From contig NZ_SOQX01000001.1 of the NCBI RefSeq assembly GCF_004366735.1, forward strand, positions 186,001 to 250,000: 64,000 nt of DNA, in the 5' to 3' direction. The stretch comes from Thiohalophilus thiocyanatoxydans. GTDB taxonomy: Bacteria; Pseudomonadota; Gammaproteobacteria; UBA6429; Thiohalophilaceae. Shown here piece by piece: positions 27,712-35,332 of this stretch (the stretch's first letter is position 1; every line of letters begins with the position of its first letter). Below the pieces are notes generated by a model. That model saw only the letters and a list, made by a program, of their open reading frames with translations. It ran no database searches and was not told the DNA's origin. Both the position numbers and the translations under genes were made by a program.

Positions 27712-28722
27712 ATGTCCCGTCCCGCGCAACGCTTTGCCGTTCTCGGTGCCGGCTCCTGGGGCACGGCCCTGGCCATGCTGCTGGCCGACAACGGACACCG
27801 CGTCACGCTCTGGACCCACCGTCCCGAGCAGGCCGACACCCTCAATCGCGATCGCGCCAACCAGCGTTATCTGCACGGCCTCGGCTTTCCCGACGGCCTG
27901 AGTGCCAGCGGCGATCTCGAGGCCACGGTCAACGAAGCAGAGGTCATTTTGCTGGTGATTCCCAGCCACGCCTTTCGCGAGACCCTGACCCGCATCAAAC
28001 CGTTACTGAACGCCGGGCATAAAGTCTGCTGGGCCACCAAGGGGCTGGAGCCGGGCAGCCAGAAACTGCTGCACCAGCAGGTCGAAGAGGAGCTGGGCAG
28101 TAACATCCCCATGGCCGTCGTTTCCGGCCCCACCTTCGCCCGCGAAGTCGCGCAACGCCTCCCCGGCGCGGTCACCGTCGCCTCGCGCAACGCCGATTAT
28201 GCCCTGGAGCTGGCCCGCGCCCTGCACAACGATCACTTCCGCGCCTATACCGGCGAGGACATCATCGGCGTGGAGATCGGCGGGGCCTGCAAGAACGTCC
28301 TGGCCATCGCCGCCGGCACCGCCGACGGCCTGGGCTTCGGCGCCAACGCCCGCGCCGCGTTGATCGCCCGCGGCGTCGCCGAGATCATGCGCCTGGGCGT
28401 CGCCCTCGGCGCGCAACACGATACCTTCATGGGCCTCACCGGCCTGGGCGATCTGGTGCTCACCTGCACCGACAACCAGTCCCGCAACCGCCGCCTCGGC
28501 ATAGCCCTGGGCCAGGGCCGCAGCAAGGATGACGTCGTCAAGGAGATCGGCCAGGTGGTCGAAGGCATCAACACCTGCAAGGAAGTCTTCGCCCTGGCGC
28601 AACGCCACAACGTCGACATGCCCATCACCGAACAGGTCTACCGCGTCATCCACGAAGACCACACCCCCACCGAAGCCCTCCACGCCTTAATGGAACGGGC
28701 GATTCGGCCGGAGCTGGATTAA
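27712..28722 (+). CDS. gpsA: Glycerol-3-phosphate dehydrogenase (NAD(P)+)
   Basis: 336 residues. FAVLGAGSWGTALAMLLADNGH is the dinucleotide-binding start; WATKGLEPGSQ, VVSGPTFAREVAQ, the catalytic Lys in GACKNVLAIAAG and GLTGLGDLVLTCTDNQSRNRRLG follow the family pattern. It makes sn-glycerol 3-phosphate for phospholipids from dihydroxyacetone phosphate. It starts six bases after secB. No terminator hairpin was seen right after it; a repeat patch begins at about 28738. Confidence 0.97.
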   Translation: MSRPAQRFAVLGAGSWGTALAMLLADNGHRVTLWTHRPEQADTLNRDRANQRYLHGLGFPDGLSASGDLEATVNEAEVILLVIPSHAFRETLTRIKPLLNAGHKVCWATKGLEPGSQKLLHQQVEEELGSNIPMAVVSGPTFAREVAQRLPGAVTVASRNADYALELARALHNDHFRAYTGEDIIGVEIGGACKNVLAIAAGTADGLGFGANARAALIARGVAEIMRLGVALGAQHDTFMGLTGLGDLVLTCTDNQSRNRRLGIALGQGRSKDDVVKEIGQVVEGINTCKEVFALAQRHNVDMPITEQVYRVIHEDHTPTEALHALMERAIRPELD

Positions 28723-28746
28723 AGAAAAAATCTCACCGCAGAGGCT

Positions 28747-28768
28747 TTTATGCCCGTTGTTTGGGTGC
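28747..28768 (+). repeat. TTTATGCCC...GGGTGC cassette inside a CGCAGAG repeat
   Basis: Within a stretch of the interspersed CGCAGAGG-type repeat, the expected run GCAGAGGC-GCAGAGG is split by TTTATGCCC, seven bases and GGGTGC. The same cassette recurs at 35277, 36182, 37433, 51619, 51960, 52069, 52179 and 52907. Confidence 0.6.
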
Positions 28769-28816
28769 AGAGGACGCGGAGAAAACGTTTATTTTATCTC
28801 GTTGTGAAATCGATTG

Positions 28817-29077
28817 TTATGCAGCTGATTCGTGGTCAACATCCCAGCCAGGGAATACCAGTACAGCAGGATGGCAGTTCAGTGCTCTCGCCAGTACCTT
28901 GGCTCTTTCAACGCCGAGCTGAACACGATCATTTTCAATCGCTGAGATCGTTGACTGCGGAATCCCGCTCAATTCCGCCAGCTCATTCTGGCTGAGATCC
29001 TGCCATTCACGCATGATTTTGACAGACTCGCCCACAGAAACATCGATGTGCTTTTTGGCTTTGGAATATCCCTTCAT
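28817..29077 (-). CDS. XRE-family antitoxin
   Basis: 86 residues. The core VGESVKIMREWQDLSQNELAELSG with STISAIENDRVQLGVERAKVLARAL is a lambda-repressor-like helix-turn-helix; the C-terminus HPAVLVFPGWDVD is a short tail that may hold the toxin. It begins two bases after the toxin stop (toxin first, antitoxin second, the HigBA order). The pair should repress its own promoter through the palindrome at 29358. Confidence 0.88.
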   Translation of the reverse strand: MKGYSKAKKHIDVSVGESVKIMREWQDLSQNELAELSGIPQSTISAIENDRVQLGVERAKVLARALNCHPAVLVFPGWDVDHESAA

Positions 29078-29078
29078 G

Positions 29079-29360
29079 CTATTTCCTCCGATAATCGTGA
29101 GGCGTCACGCTGACAACTTCGACGAGAATCCTCTCTTTCTCAATCCTGTATATCACCCTGAATTGTTGATTTAACCGGGATGACCTGTAACCTTTCCACT
29201 CGCCGCTTAACGACTCATCGTGCAAGCCCTTGATTTTCCGTAGGCCCTGGGGGCCGGACAGGGTCACAACATCTTTCCATTTCTCGTAGCGTTTCAGGAC
29301 GTCAGTTGGTATTGAACCGAGCTGCCTGGAAACGCGCCGATGTTCATATATGGCCCACAT
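29079..29360 (-). CDS. RelE/ParE-superfamily toxin (HigB/YafQ-like)
   Basis: 93 residues. The fold signature is there: RVSRQLGSIPTDVLKRYEKW (helices), GLRKIKGLHDESLSG-WKGYRSSRLNQQFRVIYRIE (strands) and a basic end TPHDYRRK. Toxins of this shape cut ribosome-bound mRNA. The start codon lies inside a long palindrome, which fits autorepression. The partner antitoxin is immediately downstream. Confidence 0.88.
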   Translation of the reverse strand: MWAIYEHRRVSRQLGSIPTDVLKRYEKWKDVVTLSGPQGLRKIKGLHDESLSGEWKGYRSSRLNQQFRVIYRIEKERILVEVVSVTPHDYRRK

Positions 29361-29393
29361 ACCATAATTAGTATATATACCAATTATGGTATG
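29358..29393. promoter_or_regulatory. 36-base near-perfect palindrome, TA operator
   Basis: CATACCATAATT on the left and AATTATGGTATG on the right are exact inverted arms, and the twelve central bases are also symmetric with a single mismatch pair. It covers the toxin start codon. The very low GC contrasts with the surroundings and fits binding of an XRE antitoxin dimer pair. Confidence 0.75.
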
Positions 29394-29533
29394 TCAATAT
29401 ATTTAACGCATCAGGTCATAACCAGCCCAGCGTATTTCTGCGTCACCTGAGTTGAGTTGTCTTACAGGACTTATAATGCCAGCTTGGCAAAAGGCAAAGC
29501 CGGATAATCATATACCGCCGCCTTCATCAGGCG

Positions 29534-30199
29534 TTATCGTCGGCGTCTTGAAAACCGCTCCAGCAGGATAACAAGCAGCGATACACCGCCGAGCAGCAAC
29601 AGCGTTATACCAATGCGTTCGCTCTCGCCCGAGGCCATCTCGGCGCCAAAGTGGGCGAGCAGGAAGCTGGCGGGAATGATGCCCGCGAAGGTCGCAACCA
29701 CAAAGCGCCAGAAGCGCAACGGCGTCACGCCCGCGGCGTAGCTCACCATATCGAAGGAAATAAACGGCAGCAGGCGGGAAACGAACACGATCAACATCAG
29801 CATGTTTTGCGAGCCGTGCAAGCGTTGCATGATGCCCGGTCCCAGCCAGTGTTGCACGACCGCCAGACCCGCCAGGCGGGCGATAATAAAGGCGATAATG
29901 GCGCCCAGTTCCGCGCCGATGAGCACATACACCGTGCCCTCTGTGTGACCATAGGCCGCCCCCGCGGCCAGCGCGATAGGCGCACTGGGGATCGGGCTCA
30001 TGACGATAGCCAGCGTCATCAGGCCGATGATGGCAAGCGGACCGATAATGCCCAACTGTTGCAGCCACGCCTGCAGCGCGGGACCATTTTCCAGAAAAGC
30101 GATGGCGCCGCTGCGCGCGAGTATCAGATAGCCCCCGATTAACGCGATGACAATAGCGCCGAGAAGCAACAGCCGCGCAACCACTGGCGAGAGCTTCAT
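29534..30199 (-). CDS. TVP38/TMEM64 (VTT-domain) membrane protein
   Basis: 221 residues with five to six hydrophobic segments. The VTT/DedA-like motif reads PIPSAPIALAAGAAYG near the first third, then GAELGAIIAFIIARLAG and FVSRLLPFISFDMVSYAAGV, which is typical for TVP38/TMEM64 proteins. Members act in membrane lipid or selenite/osmotic responses; the substrate is unsettled. The ATG overlaps the stop of a truncated upstream frame (ATGA at 30196-30199), a trace of former translational coupling. Confidence 0.9.
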   Translation of the reverse strand: MKLSPVVARLLLLGAIVIALIGGYLILARSGAIAFLENGPALQAWLQQLGIIGPLAIIGLMTLAIVMSPIPSAPIALAAGAAYGHTEGTVYVLIGAELGAIIAFIIARLAGLAVVQHWLGPGIMQRLHGSQNMLMLIVFVSRLLPFISFDMVSYAAGVTPLRFWRFVVATFAGIIPASFLLAHFGAEMASGESERIGITLLLLGGVSLLVILLERFSRRRR

Positions 30200-30327
30200 T
30201 GTCGAAAATCCTGATCAATCCCCGCCTGGATCTTGCACGACTCCGCTGGCCAACGAATTTTGATGAATGTCTGCACTGCCTCTATGTCGTCGTTTTTCAA
30301 CGTATCGCCCCGGGCGGTTAATTCGAC
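30196..30327 (-). pseudogene. 3' remnant of a gene upstream of the VTT protein
   Basis: The frame that ends at 30196 encodes 43 residues such as LTARGDTLKNDDIEAVQTF then IKIRWPAES, which resembles the last helix of small c-type cytochromes (aspartate-rich, then xxFIKxRWP). No start codon or haem motif is present; the frame is closed by a stop just upstream where the DUF2726 gene ends. The overlap ATGA with the VTT gene implies the complete gene once stood here. Confidence 0.5.
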
Positions 30328-30341
30328 AAGGTGTCTGGGCT

Positions 30342-30839
30342 TTACCCTGACCCTGAACTTCCTGGATTTAATACTAATTCAATATGATCACGAACATTTT
30401 GTATTTGGTAATTAGACTTTGCCTGAAATCGAATAAGGCTTAACGATGCACTTTTGCATGCATTTTCGAGCAATGAGTCCCTGTCGTTTGCTTTCTTTGT
30501 ATTGTGGCTCTTATCATCTAACTCAATCACAGCAATCACCTCTAATTTGTCCTTTGAGCACAAAACGTAATCAAAGTGTTTTGCGGAAATTCTATTAAAT
30601 GCAATTTGCCAGTTTTTACGACTCATGCCTTTAGCTGGAGTAATAATATCGGCAACTCTTACTTTGCCAAATACACGATATTTATCAGATATGGCCTGAT
30701 CCAGAACACCCAGAAATGAGCGCTCGGCAGGAGTGAATAACATCCTGCGTTGACGATAATTGTAATCTTTCCCTGAAGGAGATTTTAAAAAAACCGAAAC
30801 AATGACAACCAATACTAATAAAACAATTACCCATTCCAT
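30342..30839 (-). CDS. DUF2726 membrane-anchored protein
   Basis: 165 residues from the ATG at 30839; a longer frame to 30878 has no ribosome site. An N-terminal helix (EWVIVLLVLVVIVSVFL) anchors a domain with LFTPAERSFLGVLDQAI, VFGKVRVADII and FDYVLCSKDKLEVIAVIELDD, the DUF2726 pattern, an endonuclease-like fold with a conserved ELDD element and a basic stretch after it. Its codon use is AT-richer than the core genes. Such proteins are usually found on accessory islands; function unknown. Its 3' end abuts the truncated frame, consistent with insertion. Confidence 0.82.
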   Translation of the reverse strand: MEWVIVLLVLVVIVSVFLKSPSGKDYNYRQRRMLFTPAERSFLGVLDQAISDKYRVFGKVRVADIITPAKGMSRKNWQIAFNRISAKHFDYVLCSKDKLEVIAVIELDDKSHNTKKANDRDSLLENACKSASLSLIRFQAKSNYQIQNVRDHIELVLNPGSSGSG

Positions 30840-30966
30840 GTTATTTTCTCGCTTAACGGCGCCAATAAGGAGCCCCAAAAGGCACCGGAAGGATTAAATT
30901 TTATCCAACCCCATTAAAAAATAAATCTGCCCACTTTTCCTGCAAAACGGGCTTTCGTTTTTCTTG

Positions 30967-31254
30967 TTAAAAATTCTTCTCGTTTTCTTTGTTGTGCCAG
31001 ATTCTTAATATATAGATGGTTTCATCCGCGATAAGGTAACGGGCCGTATACCTGCCGATATAAAGATCACGGATTAGCTCCGGGTCGGGGGCCTTCAAGA
31101 CAGGTAAGCCGATTTTTGGAAACCGCTTCAGCCTGTCGACACCCTCCTGGAGATCGAGCGCGATTCGCCGGGCCGCAAACGGGTTTTCAGCCTCAACAAA
31201 GTCCACCACTCGCCGCAGGTCAGCGATAGCCTCCGGCGAGTACCTGACCTTCAT
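30967..31254 (-). CDS. ParE/RelE-family toxin
   Basis: 95 residues. VRYSPEAIADLRRVVDFVEAENPFAARRIA, RFPKIGLPV, RDLYIGRYTARYLI and IYILRIWHNKEN are the ordered motifs of ParE-like toxins, which block gyrase or act on ribosomal mRNA. Its ATG overlaps the upstream antitoxin stop by four bases (ATGA at 31251-31254). Antitoxin-first order and overlap are typical of ParDE. Confidence 0.88.
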   Translation of the reverse strand: MKVRYSPEAIADLRRVVDFVEAENPFAARRIALDLQEGVDRLKRFPKIGLPVLKAPDPELIRDLYIGRYTARYLIADETIYILRIWHNKENEKNF

Positions 31255-31517
31255 GATTCCGGTGGCGATTTACCCTGATTCGTCCCCCAGCTGTTCAGCC
31301 AGGCATTCACATCCTCCTCGGCGATGGAGTGACCCGCCTTGATGGACTCCAGCGCCTCAAGGGTCTCCTGCCACCGGGAATCCTCCAGGGACTGCCGCGC
31401 CAGAAACTCCTTAATCGCCTGATTTATGAGGTAATTCTTGCTCCTGTCCAGCCTTTTGGAAAGCGCCTCCAGGGGCTTTTCCACCTCATCGGCGATCCGA
31501 ATACTCGTAATACCCAT
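31251..31517 (-). CDS. Ribbon-helix-helix antitoxin (CopG/ParD type)
   Basis: 88 residues from the ATG at 31517. The N-terminal TSIRIADEVEKPLEALSKRLDRSKNYLINQAIKEFL is a ribbon-helix-helix DNA-binding domain; the acidic C-terminal part (SIAEEDVNAWLNSW) is the usual toxin-binding arm. A frame extending to 31586 would overlap the operator palindrome, so the short start is preferred. Confidence 0.87.
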   Translation of the reverse strand: MGITSIRIADEVEKPLEALSKRLDRSKNYLINQAIKEFLARQSLEDSRWQETLEALESIKAGHSIAEEDVNAWLNSWGTNQGKSPPES

Positions 31518-31538
31518 GCCACATACCTCAGCGTAGTG

Positions 31539-31553
31539 ATATGTATTACATAT
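31539..31553. promoter_or_regulatory. 7+1+7 palindrome upstream of the ParD-like gene
   Basis: ATATGTA-T-TACATAT is a perfect inverted repeat 22 bases before the antitoxin ATG, in an AT-rich tract. It is a likely operator for the ribbon-helix-helix antitoxin. Confidence 0.6.
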
Positions 31554-31682
31554 TAGTACAACCGGGACATGCCAGCCAGGCTGCATGTCAGAACATCAAG
31601 GGGGTCGATAAGGGCTTTGCCCCCTCGGCATGACTAACTGCTACGCTTGAAAAGCGATACCACACCGCTCAGAGGTCTTATC

Positions 31683-32180
31683 ATGAAACAAATTACCGCA
31701 ACCCTCGCATTACTGGCCCTGTTATTGCCGGCCATTGTGCATGCCGATGCAAACAAGCCGGATGATGCCCGCGCCCTGCAGGGCGTTGAAACCGGGCGAA
31801 TCCTCTGGGACGTGACGCTGGGCGATCCCGCCGCGCTGGCCGGCCGCCTCGACGTGATCCGGGAAACCTATGACGACATGCTGCGCCAGGGTGTCAAACC
31901 CGAGATGGTGTTCGGTTTTCGCGGCGGTGCCGCACGCCTGATCGCCCGCAGCAGCTGGCACGGCGAGCTGGACCAGGTCAGCGAGATCACGGCCGTCCAC
32001 GATCGGTTGAAGAGCCTGCTGGAACTGGGCGGTATACACATGGAAGCCTGTAGCATCGCAACCCGGCGCATCGATCTGGGTGCCGACGACCTGCTACCGG
32101 GGATCGAACTGGTTGGCAACACCTTCCTCTCCATCATGGGTTACCAGCAACAAGGCTATGCGACCATCCGCATTGACTAG
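31683..32180 (+). CDS. Secreted DsrE-superfamily protein
   Basis: 165 residues from the ATG at 31683 with AGAGG upstream. A signal peptide (LALLALLLPAIVHA) leads to a DsrE/DsrF-like domain: ILWDVTLGDPAALAGRLDVI, VFGFRGGAARLI, then LGGIHMEACSIATRRIDL with a single conserved Cys, and LPGIELVGNTFLSIMGYQQQGYATI. This periplasmic subgroup is common in sulfur oxidisers; the Cys could carry sulfur, but function is unproven. It is a single gene on the plus strand next to minus-strand toxin-antitoxin genes. Confidence 0.8.
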   Translation: MKQITATLALLALLLPAIVHADANKPDDARALQGVETGRILWDVTLGDPAALAGRLDVIRETYDDMLRQGVKPEMVFGFRGGAARLIARSSWHGELDQVSEITAVHDRLKSLLELGGIHMEACSIATRRIDLGADDLLPGIELVGNTFLSIMGYQQQGYATIRID

Positions 32181-32354
32181 ATATTCATTGCACGGGCAGC
32201 CGGATTAACAGAAAGATAAAGAGATCAACGCAGAGGCGCAAAGACGCAGAGGAACGCAGAGAAAGAATTAATTTTGTGTTGTTGTGGAATGAGTTTTACT
32301 TTGATTGCAAATGAGAATCGTTTGTCACCGACCCCATTTACTTCCATTTACTGA
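32181..32354. repeat. Repeat-derived stretch with CGCAGAG motifs
   Basis: Between the DsrE-like gene and the small sigma-domain gene lies the interspersed ACGCAGAGGCGCAAAGACGC-type repeat at 32228-32262, also seen near 28735 and 61294. A CACCGACCCCATTTAC segment near 32327 resembles the ends of short mobile repeats. No gene seen. Confidence 0.5.
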
Positions 32355-32510
32355 TCAATCACGAACCTCAATCCCCATGTGACGGATCATTTCAAAAATC
32401 AGTTCTAACCCCTCCGGGCTGTCTGCTTCATTCGGCAGCATTTCCATGATTTCACTCTTGAGTAAATATCCCTGTTCCCGGCCTTTCTCAATTATTTCTT
32501 TCGCAATCAA
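32355..32510 (-). CDS. Miniature sigma-70 region 1.1 protein
   Basis: 51 residues on the minus strand from a TTG at 32508-32510 with GGAAGGGG six bases upstream, to TGA at 32355-32357. The sequence IEKGREQGYLLKSEIMEMLP, then ADSPEGLELIFEMIRHMG-IEV, is that of region 1.1 of primary sigma factors (RpoD), the acidic three-helix module that blocks the DNA channel of RNA polymerase. Here it stands alone, without regions 1.2-4. An in-frame stop nine codons upstream of the start excludes a longer version. It could modulate polymerase or be a remnant of a mobile element. Confidence 0.6.
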   Translation of the reverse strand: MIAKEIIEKGREQGYLLKSEIMEMLPNEADSPEGLELIFEMIRHMGIEVRD

Positions 32511-32714
32511 TATCAGCCCCTTCCAAAACTAAGTTCAGGCATAGCATTTCATACTATTGGATATAACTGTGCTTTTACAGCCATTTTCTGTTTTCATAAC
32601 AAACAATCAGCACAGGCCTCGTCAATGCAAGGCCCGAAAGTCAAAGCGCAAGACCTGACCCTTTCTTTCGGGAAAAGCTTTAAAGGTAAGTCTAGAAGAA
32701 GGAGGCAACCAAAA
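32511..32714. other. Gap upstream of PEP-CTERM terminator
   Basis: About 200 AT-rich bases. A segment near 32651-32690 (GACCTGACCC and GGGAAAAGC) looks like repeat ends seen again near 33945. No coding potential recognised. Confidence 0.35.
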
Positions 32715-32745
32715 ACGCCCGCCAGTGGGTTCTCCTGACGGGCGT
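32715..32745 (-). terminator. Terminator of the second PEP-CTERM gene
   Basis: ACGCCCGCCAG and CTGACGGGCGT form an 11 bp stem with one mismatch and a nine-base loop. On the minus strand it is followed by five T residues. It lies 22 bases past the stop codon at 32768. Confidence 0.82.
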
Positions 32746-32767
32746 CCTCCCTCAAGCCAGGCGCGAT

Positions 32768-33631
32768 TCAGGCGGCCTGCGGCCTTTTGCGCCGCCGGGT
32801 TGCCCCCAGCCCCGCCAGACCCAGGCCCATCAGGACGAGGGAGCCGGGCTCAGGGATGGGGGAGGGTGAGGGGGATGTTGTCGTGCCACCCAAACTGGCG
32901 ATATAGGTGGTGGTATCCAAAATACTATCGGAGGTATCGGCCACAATAAAGGACAGGCTGTGGGTGAGTGAAGTATCCAGCCCCGTGCCGGAGAAGGTCA
33001 GGCGAGGATCTCCGCCAGGGGCGAGAATGCCGTCAAGTTCGGTGCCGGCCAGAAAGGCCATGTCGGGATGGTTAATGTTGACCGGGCTGCCACCAACGGA
33101 GGCGATGTTGGTGCCGTTCAAAAACAGGCCGAAGCCGTCGATGAAAGTGCTGCCGACGTATTCGTCGAATTCCTCGGAACCGAACACGACGTCGAAAAAC
33201 ACCTCGCCGGTGCTGCTGGTAAAGTCAATGTCGAGCTGGGTGACGTCGAAGTGGCTAAATCCACCCCCCGTGATGGGATCGAGCAAGGCTTCCTGTGCGC
33301 CGGTAGCGGGCGTACCAAAATCTGTTGTGTTGCCGGTAGCAGTATTGGATCCGTCGCTGTAATCGGAGACATCGCCGGAGCTTAATACGATTCCGGGACC
33401 GATTCCGTAGGTGCCGCTGGTGTTGGTGTAAGTTCCGCTGGAGACGGCGCCGCCCGAGCTGTTTCCGCTCAAGGTAGAGCTCACGACAGTCAGGCCGGTG
33501 GACCCTTCGGTCAGGCTCGTGGTGAGGCTAGCGCCAACGGCGTCCGGCGAGACCAGGATGGCCTGTGCCGGTGTTACCCCCCCTCCCCCAAAGGCGGCAG
33601 CCAGTAAAACAGTTGTTAAGCGAGTTTTCAT
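32768..33631 (-). CDS. PEP-CTERM protein with choice-of-anchor L domain
   Basis: 287 residues. A signal peptide (TTVLLAAAFGGGGVTPAQA) is followed by a Ser/Thr/Gly-rich domain, then FFDVVFGSEEFDEYVG and DGFGLFLNGTNIA, the hallmark of choice-of-anchor L surface domains. The tail SPIPEPGSLVLMGLGLAG, then LGATRRRKR, is a canonical PEP-CTERM signal for exosortase processing. The gene is isolated, has its own terminator and a sigma-54-like element upstream, like the other PEP-CTERM gene in the window. Confidence 0.93.
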   Translation of the reverse strand: MKTRLTTVLLAAAFGGGGVTPAQAILVSPDAVGASLTTSLTEGSTGLTVVSSTLSGNSSGGAVSSGTYTNTSGTYGIGPGIVLSSGDVSDYSDGSNTATGNTTDFGTPATGAQEALLDPITGGGFSHFDVTQLDIDFTSSTGEVFFDVVFGSEEFDEYVGSTFIDGFGLFLNGTNIASVGGSPVNINHPDMAFLAGTELDGILAPGGDPRLTFSGTGLDTSLTHSLSFIVADTSDSILDTTTYIASLGGTTTSPSPSPIPEPGSLVLMGLGLAGLGATRRRKRPQAA

Positions 33632-34009
33632 GACAAATCTCCTGATTTGAGTCGTGTTTAACCAAGGTCAAAGGAGACCGATCAATTTGATTGATTGGTC
33701 TGAAAGTCATTACGCAAAAACCGAACCAATATTTTTAAGCTATTGATCTAAAAATAGATTGGTAAATCGCTCAGAATCGGGTGTAAAAAATTCTGACAAT
33801 TGAGCAGCGATGTGGCGGCAGGTAAGTATAGGAAATATAAACGATACTTAGGGTCAAACAATATTTGGAGTCAGAGTGAGGTTCCCCGATAAAACGGGTT
33901 CGATAAGGGCTATGACGTTCCCCCAATAAAACGGACCATCACGGGGTCAGGTCTTGCCTTTTTCTTCCTTAAAGTCAGGGCCTGAACCTGATTTAGTTTC
34001 TGCCTAACA
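33632..34009. other. Control region and repeat ends between two minus-strand genes
   Basis: 378 bases. The first hundred hold an inverted motif (TCAATTTGATTGA near 33682) and the sigma-54-like element at 33713. Around 33890-33965 there are GGTTCCCCGATAAAACGGG and ATCACGGGGTCAGGTC, which look like ends of short mobile repeats. No gene seen. Confidence 0.4.
33713..33728 (-). promoter_or_regulatory. Sigma-54-like promoter of the choice-of-anchor gene
   Basis: Read on the minus strand: TGGTTCGGTTTTTGCG, 9 of 12 consensus positions, with an exact TTGC block and the ten-base GG-GC gap. Expected start near 33701, 70 bases before the ATG. Confidence 0.45.
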
Positions 34010-34534
34010 TCAAGAATCAGTCGCACTATCTTCTTTCGTCGGCTGAGACGCTTTGTTAGAACTTTCTCCAATTTTCGCTAACAAAAGCAATGCGTCATTA
34101 ATTTCTTTCTCCGACGTAAAAAATGCAGCCACATGCCTTTCACTTTTACTGAACCCTTGTTTTAACATCTGCGCATAAATTAATGATTTCAGATCATCTG
34201 GGACAAATAATTTTACAGAGTTCTCCATGCATTCAAGTTCATAGCATGCTTTTAGCTCAGATATTTTTATGCTTTTGGCCGAATCTAAGGATTCTTTTTT
34301 ATGGGCATCTATTTCAGCCTTGACTTTCCTTTCATAGGTATCTTCTATTGCCTTTATTTCATTCGCAGTTTTTTCCCAGCTGCGATGTTTATCTAATAAA
34401 TCAGTTACTGTATTTAGGACGCTAGCGAGCTTATCAATCCTGTTATCAATATTTCTTCTCCGAAAATAACTCCAGACCAAAAAAATCATGACTGTCACAT
34501 TTGTGATGAGTGTAATAAATTCAGCAGTACTCAT
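34010..34534 (-). CDS. Membrane-anchored coiled-coil protein, unknown
   Basis: 174 residues from the ATG at 34534, which has AGAGGAAGTC directly before it; a GTG at 34552 is also in frame. An N-terminal helix (FITLITNVTVMIFLVWSYF) is followed by a Lys/Glu-rich coiled coil of about 80 residues (RWIDNRIDKL to HKKESLDSAK type) and a globular end. No family recognised. The gene is AT-rich relative to the genome core, which suggests horizontal gain. Confidence 0.6.
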   Translation of the reverse strand: MSTAEFITLITNVTVMIFLVWSYFRRRNIDNRIDKLASVLNTVTDLLDKHRSWEKTANEIKAIEDTYERKVKAEIDAHKKESLDSAKSIKISELKACYELECMENSVKLFVPDDLKSLIYAQMLKQGFSKSERHVAAFFTSEKEINDALLLLAKIGESSNKASQPTKEDSATDS

Positions 34535-35332
34535 GACTTCCTCTGAAAGCACTAACAGTGATTCGAGCAGAACCTGTATTTTCAGGAATCAGGTAAATTC
34601 TGCCTCTTACGGCAAAAGACAAAAATTACTCTTAACCGTAGCAAGGATTTTCTGCATTTTCATCCTGATAACTTTGTTTTTTGTTTAAACATCAAGGCAA
34701 ACTCCGGCTCCTGCCAGTCGGTTTTGATCCCGTTAGACGCCGCCGAGCATCGCAGTGGAAGGAGGAATAGCCCGAAGGGTGGCGGCAGGGATGCCGCCAC
34801 TCGACAGTCGGCACAGGGACGTGCCGTCTGGCGAGCCCGACTGGAGCGAGAAGCGCAAGGAACCGGTTCAGCCATTGGAAATGGCTGAACCGGCGGCGTC
34901 TTCGGGCGCGTTTCCTTTGGTTCGTTTCGTTGTCGCGTTACAACGAAATGAACCCGAGGCGCGCTGGCGGGTCAGCGCTTTCAAAATTCAGGGCGCCCGG
35001 AGGGCGATCATTCAGGAAGTAGGTTTGGATCACCCCACCCTAACCCTCCCCTTGGAGGGGAGGGAATAAAGTCTGAGGCATGGGAGCCCACTTTCAAGAT
35101 CAAGGGCGCCCGGAGGGCGGTCATTTAGGAAGTAGGTTTGGATCACCCCACCCTAACCCTCCCCTTGAAGGGGAGGGAATAAAGTCTGAGGCATGGGAGC
35201 CCACTTTCAAGATCAAGGGTGCCCGGAGGGCGATCATTTAGATAGAAGCTGGATGCTTGATCACCCCTCCCTAACCTTTATGCCCTCCAGGGTGCTCCCC
35301 TTGAAGGGGAGGGGATTAAAGGTTGATAAACC
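34535..35332. repeat. Repeat-rich gap including a 113-base tandem repeat
   Basis: 798 bases without a real gene. From 34991 three copies of a 113-base unit begin at 34991, 35104 and 35217; each holds GGGCGCCCGGAGGGCG, CCCCACCCTAACCCTCCCC and a GGGGAGGG hairpin half. The third copy differs near its end and carries the TTTATGCCC cassette at 35277. An open frame at 34755-35069 is a translation of this repeat, not a gene. Confidence 0.75.
35277..35295 (+). repeat. TTTATGCCC...GGGTGC cassette in the 113-base repeat
   Basis: Copies one and two read CCTAACC-CTCCCC; copy three has TTTATGCCCTCCAGGGTG exactly between these two parts. This is the clearest empty-site versus filled-site pair in the window. 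Confidence 0.75.

Noticed and set aside
34755-35069. 104-codon frame in repeats
   Set aside because: Made of the 113-base repeat and related sequence, no ribosome site.
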